A stretch of DNA of 64,000 bases from NCBI RefSeq assembly GCF_018967645.1, contig NZ_JAHLZF010000005.1, forward strand, positions 8,057-72,056. The letters are read 5' to 3'. The position numbers were made by a program, and so were the translations under genes. This document shows positions 17,310 through 25,019 of this stretch, piece after piece. Position 1 is the stretch's first letter. Every line of letters begins with the position of its first letter. Origin of the DNA: Allobacillus halotolerans. GTDB lineage: Bacteria > Bacillota > Bacilli > Bacillales > Alkalibacillaceae. The notes beneath the pieces were generated by a model. The model was not told the DNA's origin. It saw only the letters and a program-made list of their open reading frames with translations, and ran no database searches.

Positions 17310-18194
17310 ATGAAAAGAGTCATCATAATGATGGCCATGGCAGCTGTATTGATTCTTGCTGCTTGTGGTTCTGACAATGGGGAATCTGAGGAAGGTACAA
17401 ACACAGAAGAAGAAAAAGGTGAAATTGTATTCGGTCAAACTTCTTGGACAAGTACTGAAGCACCGACACAAATTGCGAAACAAATTCTTGAAGAAGCTGG
17501 ATACGATGTTAAAGTAACACTTCTTGATCAACCGGTTATTTGGGAAGGCATGGTTTCTGAAGAAGTAGATTTCTTTATGGACGCATGGCTTCCATACACA
17601 GAAGAAGCTCTGTGGAATGATTATAAAGATGAGCTACAAAAAGTTGCGACAAGCTACGAAAACGTGCCACTCGGCTGGGTCGTTCCTGAATATGTAGAAG
17701 AAGAATCAATTGCAGACCTTGAAGGTAAAGGAGAAAAATTTGACGGAGAAGTCGTCACGATCGGTGAAGGTGCCGGTATCGTTGAACTATCCAAAAAAGT
17801 TTTTGCCGATCCTGAATACAACTTAGACGGTTTTGAATTGACACCATCCAGTGAAGCTGCCATGCTACAAGTCATGGAGAATAAACTAGCCGAAGAAGAG
17901 CCATTCATCATTACCGGCTGGAGACCGCATTCTATGTTCTCCCGTAATGACTTGAAGTTTTTAGAAGATACACAGGAACACTTTAAATACGACAATGTCT
18001 ATGTCCTTTCTTACAAAGGTATCGAAGAAAAATATCCAGAGGCTTACGACATCCTTTCTCAATGGAGCATCGAAGTTGACGACCTAGAAGATATGATGGC
18101 TGAGTATGAAAAAAATGACGTACCATTTGAAGAATCCGCAGCCAATTGGATTGAAGAAAATAGAGACACTGTTGATGAGTGGTTAGGTAAATAA
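17310..18194 (+). CDS. Glycine betaine/proline-betaine-type ABC substrate-binding lipoprotein (OpuAC family)
   Basis: The 294-residue protein has a lipoprotein signal (LILAAC) and the OpuAC fold pattern, with tryptophans placed as in the aromatic cage that holds a trimethylammonium group (QTSWTST, FFMDAWLPYT, ITGWRPHSMF). It should sit on the outer membrane face and deliver ligand to an ABC permease. No permease or ATPase gene is adjacent, so it must use a transporter encoded elsewhere. It is two bases after the hydrolase stop with its ribosome site inside that gene. Confidence 0.88.
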   Translation: MKRVIIMMAMAAVLILAACGSDNGESEEGTNTEEEKGEIVFGQTSWTSTEAPTQIAKQILEEAGYDVKVTLLDQPVIWEGMVSEEVDFFMDAWLPYTEEALWNDYKDELQKVATSYENVPLGWVVPEYVEEESIADLEGKGEKFDGEVVTIGEGAGIVELSKKVFADPEYNLDGFELTPSSEAAMLQVMENKLAEEEPFIITGWRPHSMFSRNDLKFLEDTQEHFKYDNVYVLSYKGIEEKYPEAYDILSQWSIEVDDLEDMMAEYEKNDVPFEESAANWIEENRDTVDEWLGK

Positions 18195-18200
18195 ACATGC

Positions 18201-18238
18201 ATGAACCCTGGAACTGATTTAGTTTCCAGGGTTCATTA
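18201..18238. terminator. Terminator between convergent transcripts
   Basis: Stem TGAACCCTGGAAC / GTTTCCAGGGTTCA closes the binding-protein operon on the plus strand; T-rich sequence follows. Confidence 0.8.
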
Positions 18239-18274
18239 TTATTTCTATCGTATGTTAAATCAATTTCTTTCAAT

Positions 18275-19618
18275 TCATCCCACCGGTTCTTTTTCAACTC
18301 GAGCTTTCCCGAGTTTTTCTTCCAGGTATTCATTCATAAACATTCCATTAGGATCAAGCTTTTCACGAATGGTGAGAAAGTCCGAAAGCTTTGGATAAAG
18401 ATTTTGTAAATCCTTTTGATTCAAATTGTGCATTTTCGCCCAATGTGGTCTTCCTTCGTATTTTCGCATAATGGCTTCCATATCACGGAAGTAGGATTCA
18501 TATGGCATTCCTTTAAACATATGAAAAGCAATATATGCGGATTCTCTTTCGTAAGACGGACTAAGCCAAATGTCATCGGCATTCACGACTCTACACTCAA
18601 TCGGAAAATGAACTTCATGATTTTTCTCTTCGATGCATGAACGGACTTCATCTAGCGCAAGTTTTAAATAGTGAAGCGGGATGCAGTATTCAATTTCAGT
18701 AAATTTCACAAGCCGTGGTGTCGCAAATAATTGATGGCTATTTGCTGTAATGTTCGTTTCACTGATACCTTTTGCTAAAAACTTACTGATCATTCGGCTT
18801 CGTTTTGGAAACCATTTGCACCCTGTCGACAGAACATATAATAAATAATTCTCCATCACAAGGTCTTTGCAATGATGAAAAAATAATCGTTGGGGTTTGT
18901 TTTTTGAAACATTCATCCGTTTCACTTGTACAAGGTCGGAATAAGGAAAGATATAAAATTCAAAATGACGATTGTTCTTAATATAGTCATCAAGCTTCTC
19001 TACAAAAAGCGGGTAATTAATTTTCTCACATCGATATTCATAGACAGGGCATTCAACAACCTTCAGTTTTACTTTCACAATAATTCCAAATGTGCCCAAA
19101 GATATAAGAGATGCTTTAAAATAATCCGCATTCTCTTCTTCTGAAACCGTTAAAAGTTCACCCTTTGCTGTCACAAACGTTAACGCTTCAACTTGTGTCG
19201 GTATATTCCCGAACGACAGGCCTGTTCCATGGGTTCCTGTTGAAATTGCTCCTGCAATCGATTGAACATTAATGTCGCCTAAGTTTTCTTGAGCATAGCC
19301 TAATCGGTCCAGTTCTTTACCTAATTGATATAAACGAGTTCCACCAAATACCGTTACCGTGTCATTTGCTTCATCCACCTGCTCAATCCCCGTCAATTGA
19401 TCGAGCGACACGAGCCATTGCTCTGTTCCGACCAAGTTCGTAAATGAATGGCCAGCACCAATCACACGAATTTTCTTTCCTTGGTTGGCCGCTTCTTTCA
19501 CAATGGTAACGACTTCATCTACCGAGGACGGATAAAACGTCGACTCCGGCTGGCCCTCATGCGTTTCTGCCCAGTTTTTCCACTTCTTCCCCTGCGCTCT
19601 TTTAATTAAAGAAAACAT
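18275..19618 (-). CDS. FAD-dependent sugar-1,4-lactone oxidase family protein
   Basis: At 447 residues this matches the D-arabinono-1,4-lactone / L-gulonolactone oxidase family. The PCMH-type FAD domain is clear: VIGAGHSFTNLVGTEQWLVS (histidine of the flavin site), then INVQSIAGAISTGTHGTG and TFGIIVKVKLKV; the C-terminal substrate domain follows with KMHNL near the end. It probably oxidises an aldonolactone or a related polyol, acting in the cytoplasm. Its start codon lies inside the 3' end of the PLP aldolase gene (13-base overlap), so the two are translationally coupled. Confidence 0.82.
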   Translation of the reverse strand: MFSLIKRAQGKKWKNWAETHEGQPESTFYPSSVDEVVTIVKEAANQGKKIRVIGAGHSFTNLVGTEQWLVSLDQLTGIEQVDEANDTVTVFGGTRLYQLGKELDRLGYAQENLGDINVQSIAGAISTGTHGTGLSFGNIPTQVEALTFVTAKGELLTVSEEENADYFKASLISLGTFGIIVKVKLKVVECPVYEYRCEKINYPLFVEKLDDYIKNNRHFEFYIFPYSDLVQVKRMNVSKNKPQRLFFHHCKDLVMENYLLYVLSTGCKWFPKRSRMISKFLAKGISETNITANSHQLFATPRLVKFTEIEYCIPLHYLKLALDEVRSCIEEKNHEVHFPIECRVVNADDIWLSPSYERESAYIAFHMFKGMPYESYFRDMEAIMRKYEGRPHWAKMHNLNQKDLQNLYPKLSDFLTIREKLDPNGMFMNEYLEEKLGKARVEKEPVG

Positions 19619-20802
19619 TGGCCATCCCCCCGGTACGTAGAATAACGATCAACAATCCGTTTATCCTCTACACAAATTATCTCTTGAAAGCGCTCACAAA
19701 TTTCACCAGCTTTTGCAGCCCTAAAAATAATCGGATCGCCAATATTTAGGGAAACATCTTCATAATGAATTGGCGTCTGTACTTCGCCCGCACCCTCAAA
19801 TGGCAGCAACTTTCCCCCTGGTGGATAAATCGGTTGCGGCATTTTATCTTTACCATGTGGACCTGATGCAATAAAGCCACCACTCGTACATGTATATATA
19901 TTTGGTGCCGGTTTTCTGACGACTGGTAATGCATAAAATAGCGCTGGTTTATATTGAAAATCTTGGTAATAATCAAATAATAACGGCGCATAAAATCCAG
20001 ATCCAGCTGCAATTTCTGTGACACTGTCATCCAGTGCTGTTGAATCGATACTTCCCGTGCCACCACCATTTACGATCGACAGGTCAAATCCTTCCTCGGC
20101 TAGCGCTTGAACAACCTGCTTTCTCCGCGTATGAATTTCATTGATTGAACGTTCTTTTAAAAACGAAACGACTTGATTTTTGATACGGTTGGCAGGCATC
20201 CGGTCAGTGACACCCGCAATCTGCGCTTCATATCCCATTACACCATGAAGTTTCAAACCTGAATATGTTTTGATCTTTCGTGCTAAACGGACCGCTTCAC
20301 GTACGGAGTTGATCGGCGAACGTCTCACACCAAAATGAAGACTACCAAATGTCGTACTCATATCGATATCCATACATAAGTAAAAAAATCCTTCAGCTTT
20401 TTCACTAATGCGGTGTAAATATTCTACCTGTTCTTCAGCATCCACCATACACGTAATTTGATGACCACTAGCATTCAATTTTGCAATCTTCGTCAGTGCC
20501 TGTTCATTCCAACACGGATAGCCGATCATGATGTCATCAAATCCCGCTTCAGTAAGATAAACAGCTTCATCAGGGCTATAGCATAATAACCCTTGAAACA
20601 CAGAACTCGAATCTAAAATCCGCTGTAAAACCGGGATCGACCGAATCGATTTTGTAGCGATCCGGATCGTTTTCCCCTGAGCTTTACTAGCGATCATTTC
20701 ACAGTTTTCATCAAATGCATTTACATTCAGGAAAAGAGCCGGAAGCGATAAACCCTCTGGCAATACGTTTGAATCCAATACCATCACCTCTTCTTTCATC
20801 AT
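19606..20802 (-). CDS. PLP-dependent amino acid deaminase/aldolase (D-threonine aldolase-like)
   Basis: A protein of up to 398 residues with an alanine-racemase-type barrel: TIRIATKSIRSIPVLQRIL holds the probable PLP lysine near residue 52, followed by GFDDIMIGYPCWN and LHGVMGYEAQIAG; the C-terminal beta domain contains the histidine/cysteine metal-site region of D-threonine aldolases and D-serine dehydratases. It should cleave or deaminate a D-beta-hydroxy amino acid. The start is uncertain: the first ATG has no ribosome site, while AAGAGGTG fits better a TTG a few codons later. Upstream 190 bases (20803-20992) show no other gene. Confidence 0.78.
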   Translation of the reverse strand: MMKEEVMVLDSNVLPEGLSLPALFLNVNAFDENCEMIASKAQGKTIRIATKSIRSIPVLQRILDSSSVFQGLLCYSPDEAVYLTEAGFDDIMIGYPCWNEQALTKIAKLNASGHQITCMVDAEEQVEYLHRISEKAEGFFYLCMDIDMSTTFGSLHFGVRRSPINSVREAVRLARKIKTYSGLKLHGVMGYEAQIAGVTDRMPANRIKNQVVSFLKERSINEIHTRRKQVVQALAEEGFDLSIVNGGGTGSIDSTALDDSVTEIAAGSGFYAPLLFDYYQDFQYKPALFYALPVVRKPAPNIYTCTSGGFIASGPHGKDKMPQPIYPPGGKLLPFEGAGEVQTPIHYEDVSLNIGDPIIFRAAKAGEICERFQEIICVEDKRIVDRYSTYRGDGQCFL

Positions 20803-21003
20803 AAAACAAAGTGACTGTTTATTGAAGTATTATTTTAAATATTCTGCAAATAAAAATCGAGTTAACCATACCTTTTACTCAACAATCGTGTCTGCTCAGA
20901 TAAAAGCTTATATTCAATTGACAGCAACTTTAAAGCATGATAATTTATCTTTAATTAAATAATACTGAACAGGAATCATCATTAAAACTATGTTAGAGGG
21001 CAA

Positions 21004-21053
21004 ATGATCTGCTACTTAGCGGGGCCTCCCATTGTGGGTGGCCCTGTTTTTTT
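21004..21053 (+). promoter_or_regulatory. Attenuator: short leader ORF and strong terminator before the MFS gene
   Basis: A near-perfect terminator (GGGCC-T-CCC / GGG-T-GGCCC, 21022-21044, then seven T) ends only 12 bases before the exporter ATG, and no plus-strand gene lies upstream. It must therefore be passed to express the exporter. A short frame starting ATG at 21004 after AGAGGG reads MICYLAGPPIVGGP and runs through the terminator and past the exporter start. Ribosome stalling on it could prevent hairpin formation; that is inference. Confidence 0.7.
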
Positions 21054-21065
21054 GGGAGGAACTTT

Positions 21066-22241
21066 ATGGATAAAAGAGTATATATTTTAACGACCATTAC
21101 CTTTATTGTAGGATTGGTCGAATTGATTATTGGAGGGATTCTTCCTTTAATTGCAAATGATTTAGACATCACTTTAGGACGCGCTGGCCTCTTGATCACT
21201 GTATTTTCATTAAGCTTTGCCATTTCGGGTCCTATACTTCTTTCATTAACTGCTAAAATAAAACGCAAAAAATTAATTATTATCGTTTTAGTACTTTTTT
21301 TACTTTCTAACGTTCTTGCCGTTGTAAGTACAAGTTTTACACCACTTCTAATATCAAGAATTCTATCAGCAATGTTCGCAGCACTTCTTATTTCATTGTG
21401 CTTGTCGATTGCTTCTCAAATCACGTCTACGACTCACCGCTCCAGAGCGATCGGTATCGTATTGACGGGAGTGAGCGCTTCATTAGTCTTTGGCGTTCCT
21501 TTTGGTTTATTTCTAGGGAATGAATGGGGCTGGAGAGCACCATTTTTAATGATTGTCTTCATCCTGATGATTTTAATTGTACTGATGTGGTTGTTCATGA
21601 GCGAAATTGAAGGAAAAGAGGCTTTGCCGCTAAAGGCTCAAATTAATGCCCTTTCAAATCCAAAAATAATAATGACACAATCCATCTCCATTCTATTTTA
21701 TGTGGGACACTTATCGCTTTACGCGTATTTAACCCCTTTCTTACAAACAACAATGAATCTTACTGGAGACTCTTTAACTATTATGTATTTAATACTTGGT
21801 GTCGCTGCAATTTTTGGTAGTTGGTCTGGTGGTTATGCATCTGACCGTTTTGGAACTAAAAAAACAATCATCGTTGTCTTATCGCTTTTTGCAACGATGC
21901 TATTCATGATTTTTGTTCTTCTTTCTAAACCTGTGATGTTAGTTATTGCATTAATGTTATGGAGTTTCTTAAGCTGGGCACTTACACCGGCAATACAAAG
22001 CCAATTAGTTTCTATTGCACCAGAGACATCTGACATCCAACAAAGTATCAATAATTCGAATATACACATAGGTATGGCAATCGGTTCATTTATTGGTGGA
22101 ATAAATATTGATCTATATAAAGTTGAATTTAATTCAATCATTGGAGGGGTTATTGCTGTATTTGCTTTAATCCTTGCCATTGTCGCTTTGAACTATCAAA
22201 GATATGAGGCGAATCAAAGTGACGGCTTATTGAAGTATTAA
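21066..22241 (+). CDS. MFS transporter, drug or metabolite exporter (AraJ/YdhP-like)
   Basis: 391 residues with about 12 hydrophobic segments. The first half ends with the cytoplasmic loop after LMWLFMSEIEGKEALP, and motif-A-like sequence GGYASDRFGTKKT occurs in the second half. It belongs to the DHA1-type proton-coupled exporters that include AraJ and the purine exporter PbuE; the substrate is unknown. GGGAGGAAC precedes the ATG. Expression probably depends on the attenuator directly upstream, which fits an inducible resistance pump. Confidence 0.83.
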   Translation: MDKRVYILTTITFIVGLVELIIGGILPLIANDLDITLGRAGLLITVFSLSFAISGPILLSLTAKIKRKKLIIIVLVLFLLSNVLAVVSTSFTPLLISRILSAMFAALLISLCLSIASQITSTTHRSRAIGIVLTGVSASLVFGVPFGLFLGNEWGWRAPFLMIVFILMILIVLMWLFMSEIEGKEALPLKAQINALSNPKIIMTQSISILFYVGHLSLYAYLTPFLQTTMNLTGDSLTIMYLILGVAAIFGSWSGGYASDRFGTKKTIIVVLSLFATMLFMIFVLLSKPVMLVIALMLWSFLSWALTPAIQSQLVSIAPETSDIQQSINNSNIHIGMAIGSFIGGINIDLYKVEFNSIIGGVIAVFALILAIVALNYQRYEANQSDGLLKY

Positions 22242-22381
22242 TTTAAATTATTAAGCAAACAAAAAAGGCTGGGTTAACTCTAACCCATTCAGTTATGGGG
22301 GAGAAAAGTGCTATTCACAATATGAATAACACATCTAGTTGCACTCTCTTTAACAATGTTTCAACAGTACAATTAGCAAGC

Positions 22382-22410
22382 AAAAAAGGCTGAGTAAACT
22401 CAGCCTTTTT
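22382..22410 (+). terminator. Terminator after the MFS gene
   Basis: Stem AAAAAGGCTGAGT / ACTCAGCCTTTTT. A partly decayed copy of the same hairpin lies at about 22260-22300, just after the MFS stop. Confidence 0.85.
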
Positions 22411-22489
22411 AGCGTTTTATATTATCTCTTTCTTCAACAATCACGCCTGTTTGTTTAAAATTTATGAATCGCCGAAAATGTAACTCCAT

Positions 22490-22608
22490 CCTGCTAATCT
22501 ATGCTACAATAAAAACAATAGACTGGCTTCGCATGAGGGGGTTGGTAGCACTGTCGATCTGCCGTTAGTCTTCGTTGGGAGACTTCCCAGGGAGGGAGGT
22601 GCTTGCCA
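22490..22608 (+). promoter_or_regulatory. Promoter and structured leader of the toxin mRNA, copy 1
   Basis: An extended -10 TGCTACAAT is followed by a leader of about 95 bases with a stable GTCT/AGAC hairpin and CTTCCC facing the ribosome site GGGAGGGAGG. The leader is nearly identical in the copy at 53103-53192. Folding of the leader over the ribosome site would limit toxin translation, as in other type I toxins. Confidence 0.65.
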
Positions 22609-22695
22609 ATGGACATTGTTAGTGCGCTAACGCTCATGATTTCCTTCGGGATGTTAGTAGCGTTTATCGTTTCTGATAATAACCATAAAAAATAA
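22609..22695 (+). CDS. Holin-like type I toxin peptide, copy 1
   Basis: A 28-residue peptide, MDIVSALTLMISFGMLVAFI followed by VSDNNHKK, is a single membrane helix with a polar, lysine-rich end, the pattern of putative holin-like toxins related to TxpA and similar peptides. GGGAGGGAGG precedes the ATG. The gene overlaps a convergent antisense RNA at its 3' end. A second copy differing at three residues lies at 53193. Confidence 0.85.
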   Translation: MDIVSALTLMISFGMLVAFIVSDNNHKK

Positions 22696-22836
22696 TCCCT
22701 CATGCGCTTTTGCAGGTACGTGAGGGATTATTTTCCTTAGCTGCCGACCCCTCTTGTTGGGGTTCAGTCTATTACGACCGTTCCATGTTACAGCATGGGC
22801 GGTCTTTATTATTGTATGCACTTATCATCTTCCTAT
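22685..22836 (-). ncRNA. Antisense antitoxin RNA (RatA-like), copy 1
   Basis: On the minus strand an extended -10 box TGGTATAAT (22841-22846 plus upstream TG) would start an RNA near 22835. It folds through GACCGTTCCATG / CATGGGCGGTC and ends at a hairpin AATCCCTCA / TGAGGGATT flanked by A and T runs that can terminate both this RNA and the toxin mRNA. The promoter and both hairpins are conserved at 53428 and, decayed, at 43851. Confidence 0.75.
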
Positions 22837-22969
22837 GTTAATTATACCACGAAATTAAAGTTTGTACATATTTTTACCTTTGTTATTTCAACGTTCATTT
22901 ATCCATTTACTTAACAAGAAAGCTTCTTATTAAATGAAAGCGCCCGCTACTTAAATAGTGTAATCTTTT

Positions 22970-23500
22970 CTATCTCTTTATCAATACGTACTGCTTATCT
23001 TCTAAAAAGAATGTTTCGCAAAGATGGTTTATGTCTTTTAACTTTAAATGTTTTCCAAATTGAAATGTGCTAAGGTTAATAGCTACATTTTTACTGTCAT
23101 CTTTTTCTTTACCTTCATGTCCATCCCAACAAGAATATATTTCCATAAAATTCCCTTCTAATAAGTTTTCGTCAATATAATTAAAAAGTGTCTTGATAGA
23201 TTTATGGTGACTTGCTGTATTGTTAGTGTGTAAGTATCCTTCTACTTCATATACAAAAGAAGTAGTAAATTTTTCTCTTACTGGTTCGTACCCAGAAACT
23301 AAATTAAGAACATCAATTCCACTTGCATCTTCTTCTGTTTCATACACCTTAACGAGCTTAGACCCGTTATTCTTCTTCAAACGTTTTTCTAAACTTAGTC
23401 CTTTTAACTTCAATTCCGATAGAGGTTTATATGTTGGGTTCCTACCAAATGTACCAGTAGGAAGTTCTATATTAGCCCCTATGAAGTGATTTAAAGTCAT
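22970..23500 (-). CDS. Hypothetical protein
   Basis: 176 residues, no signal or membrane segment, mixed charged composition; segments include TYKPLSELKLKGLSLEKRLK and MEIYSCWDGHEGKEKDD. AAGGGGG precedes the ATG at 23500 with good spacing. It stands alone between the toxin locus and yidC. I recognise no family; it may be accessory. Confidence 0.6.
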   Translation of the reverse strand: MTLNHFIGANIELPTGTFGRNPTYKPLSELKLKGLSLEKRLKKNNGSKLVKVYETEEDASGIDVLNLVSGYEPVREKFTTSFVYEVEGYLHTNNTASHHKSIKTLFNYIDENLLEGNFMEIYSCWDGHEGKEKDDSKNVAINLSTFQFGKHLKLKDINHLCETFFLEDKQYVLIKR

Positions 23501-23740
23501 CTATAAACCCCCTTTTCATAACCTTATTTTACCATAAAATAGGCAATCCCTTGTTAAACAAAATGGCTCCGTTTGTTGAACATGTTATAGAAGTCATACT
23601 TTATCTCCCGATAAATTGTACACCGTTATTTAATTTTTTCATGACCATGCAGGCTTTCGACCATATCCAAAAGGCGTACCCGAACAACCATTTGTGGACC
23701 TATATGAATGCAGTGTTACTTGTATAAGCCCCCATACCTT
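23501..23740. other. Intergenic stretch with a possible gene remnant
   Basis: A short plus-strand frame at about 23640-23730 reads MTMQAFDHIQKAYPNNHLWT and stops after eight more codons. It has no ribosome site and looks like the tail of a lost gene; nothing else is visible. Confidence 0.35.
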
Positions 23741-23782
23741 AAAAAATCAGGGTGCTAAATCCATTACGATTTGCACCCCTAA
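23741..23782 (-). terminator. yidC terminator
   Basis: On the minus strand the stem GGGGTGCAAATC / GATTTAGCACCC is followed by TGATTTTTT. Confidence 0.82.
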
Positions 23783-23795
23783 TTAATAAGCTAAT

Positions 23796-24584
23796 TTATG
23801 TTCCGTGGATGGTTTTCTTAATAATCAACGTCTGAACGATTACAAATAAACCACTCACCGCCCAATATAACGGTAAGGCTGCTGGTACATTTAACGAGAT
23901 GATCCCGATCATAATCGAAGAGATTATCGCCATAAACGCCATTTGTTTTCGTTGGGGCTGCTCCAAGCCAATCAAACTGACTTTTGCTTGCAGATAGTAA
24001 ATAAGAACAGCCACTAAAACGAATAAAATATCTGTTTCTCCGAGACTAAACCATAGAAATGATTGTTCGGCAATTTCAGGTGTGCGCCTAATCGCATAAT
24101 AAAAACCAATTAGAATCGGCATTTGAAGGATCATAGGCAGACAACCTGTTACCATTTTCACCGGATTAAAATCATGTTTTTGATAAAGAGCACTTAGTTC
24201 TTTTTGCATACTCAGCCGATCTTCTGGGCTGTTCTTTCCTTTGTACTTCTCTTGTATCGCAGTCATTTCCGGTTTGATCAATGCCATTTTCCCTTGGGAT
24301 TCCTTACTATTCTTCGATTGTTTAATGAAGAATGGCAATAGCGCGAAACGAATGCCTATCGTAATAACAATAATAGCCACCGCGTAATTTCCTTGTAAAA
24401 AAAGAGCAACTTTTTTAATCAAAAGTGACAGCGGATATACAAAGTAATGTGAAAAGAACCCTGTAGATGCACTGTCAACAGGTGTGAAGTTATTGCTACA
24501 CCCGCTCAGTATAAGCAAAAATGACAATAGAAAAATTAAAAAAGAATACTTTCTGAAGAAAGTGAGTAAGCTGTTTTGTTCCAT
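23796..24584 (-). CDS. Membrane protein insertase YidC/Oxa1 (YidC2, YqjG type)
   Basis: The 262-residue insertase has a lipoprotein signal (LILSGC) and five membrane segments. The conserved arginine of the hydrophilic groove is in ITIGIRFALLPFFIKQS, and the cytoplasmic loop MTAIQEKYKGK plus VTGCLPMILQMPILIGFYYA follow. It places proteins into the membrane with or without SecYEG. Its start overlaps an upstream regulatory ORF by 49 bases, and its ribosome site TAAGAGGAGG is locked in a 14-bp stem. That arrangement is the mark of the inducible paralogue in Bacillus (yqjG under MifM). Confidence 0.9.
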   Translation of the reverse strand: MEQNSLLTFFRKYSFLIFLLSFLLILSGCSNNFTPVDSASTGFFSHYFVYPLSLLIKKVALFLQGNYAVAIIVITIGIRFALLPFFIKQSKNSKESQGKMALIKPEMTAIQEKYKGKNSPEDRLSMQKELSALYQKHDFNPVKMVTGCLPMILQMPILIGFYYAIRRTPEIAEQSFLWFSLGETDILFVLVAVLIYYLQAKVSLIGLEQPQRKQMAFMAIISSIMIGIISLNVPAALPLYWAVSGLFVIVQTLIIKKTIHGT

Positions 24585-24904
24585 TCTTGTCCTCCTCTTA
24601 TTTTAAAAATCTGTTTAAAATAAGAGGAATTGTCATCGGCTTTATCGTCTTTTTCATCTATTCTTTTAAACGTCATGATCAGCCATACGACAAACGATTC
24701 ATTGGTTATAATCGGTTTCTCAAATGGATTTATATTAACCTTTGTGCTTTGGTGCTGATTCGTAAACAAATAATCACTGTTGGATAGATGTTGGTTATAA
24801 AGATGGCTGACATAAATTGCACCAAAAGCAATCAACAGAATCCCTAAATATAGATAAAAAGCAGACGCATCAATAAACAACGTGTTTAACAAGTCTAGAA
24901 ACAT
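24536..24904 (-). CDS. MifM-like regulatory nascent-chain leader upstream of yidC2
   Basis: The 122-residue protein has an N-terminal membrane helix (YLYLGILLIAFGAIYVSHL), a linker, then VVWLIMTFKRIDEKDDKADD around residues 72-91. In B. subtilis, MifM stalls its own ribosome at an acidic run after WIRKVFRM; the hydrophobic-basic stretch followed by an acidic run here has the same layout. The codons just after the acidic run form the 5' arm of the hairpin that hides the yidC ribosome site. Stalling when insertion capacity is low would open it. GGAGGTGAGT precedes the ATG. Function is inferred from layout. Confidence 0.82.
   Translation of the reverse strand: MFLDLLNTLFIDASAFYLYLGILLIAFGAIYVSHLYNQHLSNSDYLFTNQHQSTKVNINPFEKPIITNESFVVWLIMTFKRIDEKDDKADDNSSYFKQIFKIRGGQEWNKTAYSLSSESILF
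24591..24627 (-). promoter_or_regulatory. Hairpin sequestering the yidC2 ribosome-binding site
   Basis: Perfect 14-bp arms CCTCTTATTTTAAA and TTTAAAATAAGAGG with a 6-base loop. The second arm on the mRNA contains most of the TAAGAGGAGG site seven bases before the yidC ATG. The first arm lies just past the codons for the acidic run of the leader ORF. Confidence 0.85.
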
Positions 24905-25019
24905 ACTTACTCACCTCCTTTAAATTCTGATAAATAAAAATATTATTAATTATAATTGTACCAAAGATGTATGCCAATGCATACCACTGCAAAAGAGAAA
25001 GTTGCCCAGAACAACCACT

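Noticed and set aside
20941-21020. Purine (adenine) riboswitch upstream of the MFS exporter, by analogy with pbuE
   Set aside because: The conserved purine aptamer core was searched for by eye and is absent.
22494-22703. 69-codon minus-strand ORF across the toxin locus
   Set aside because: Antisense to the toxin gene and leader; the locus is better explained by toxin mRNA and antisense RNA.
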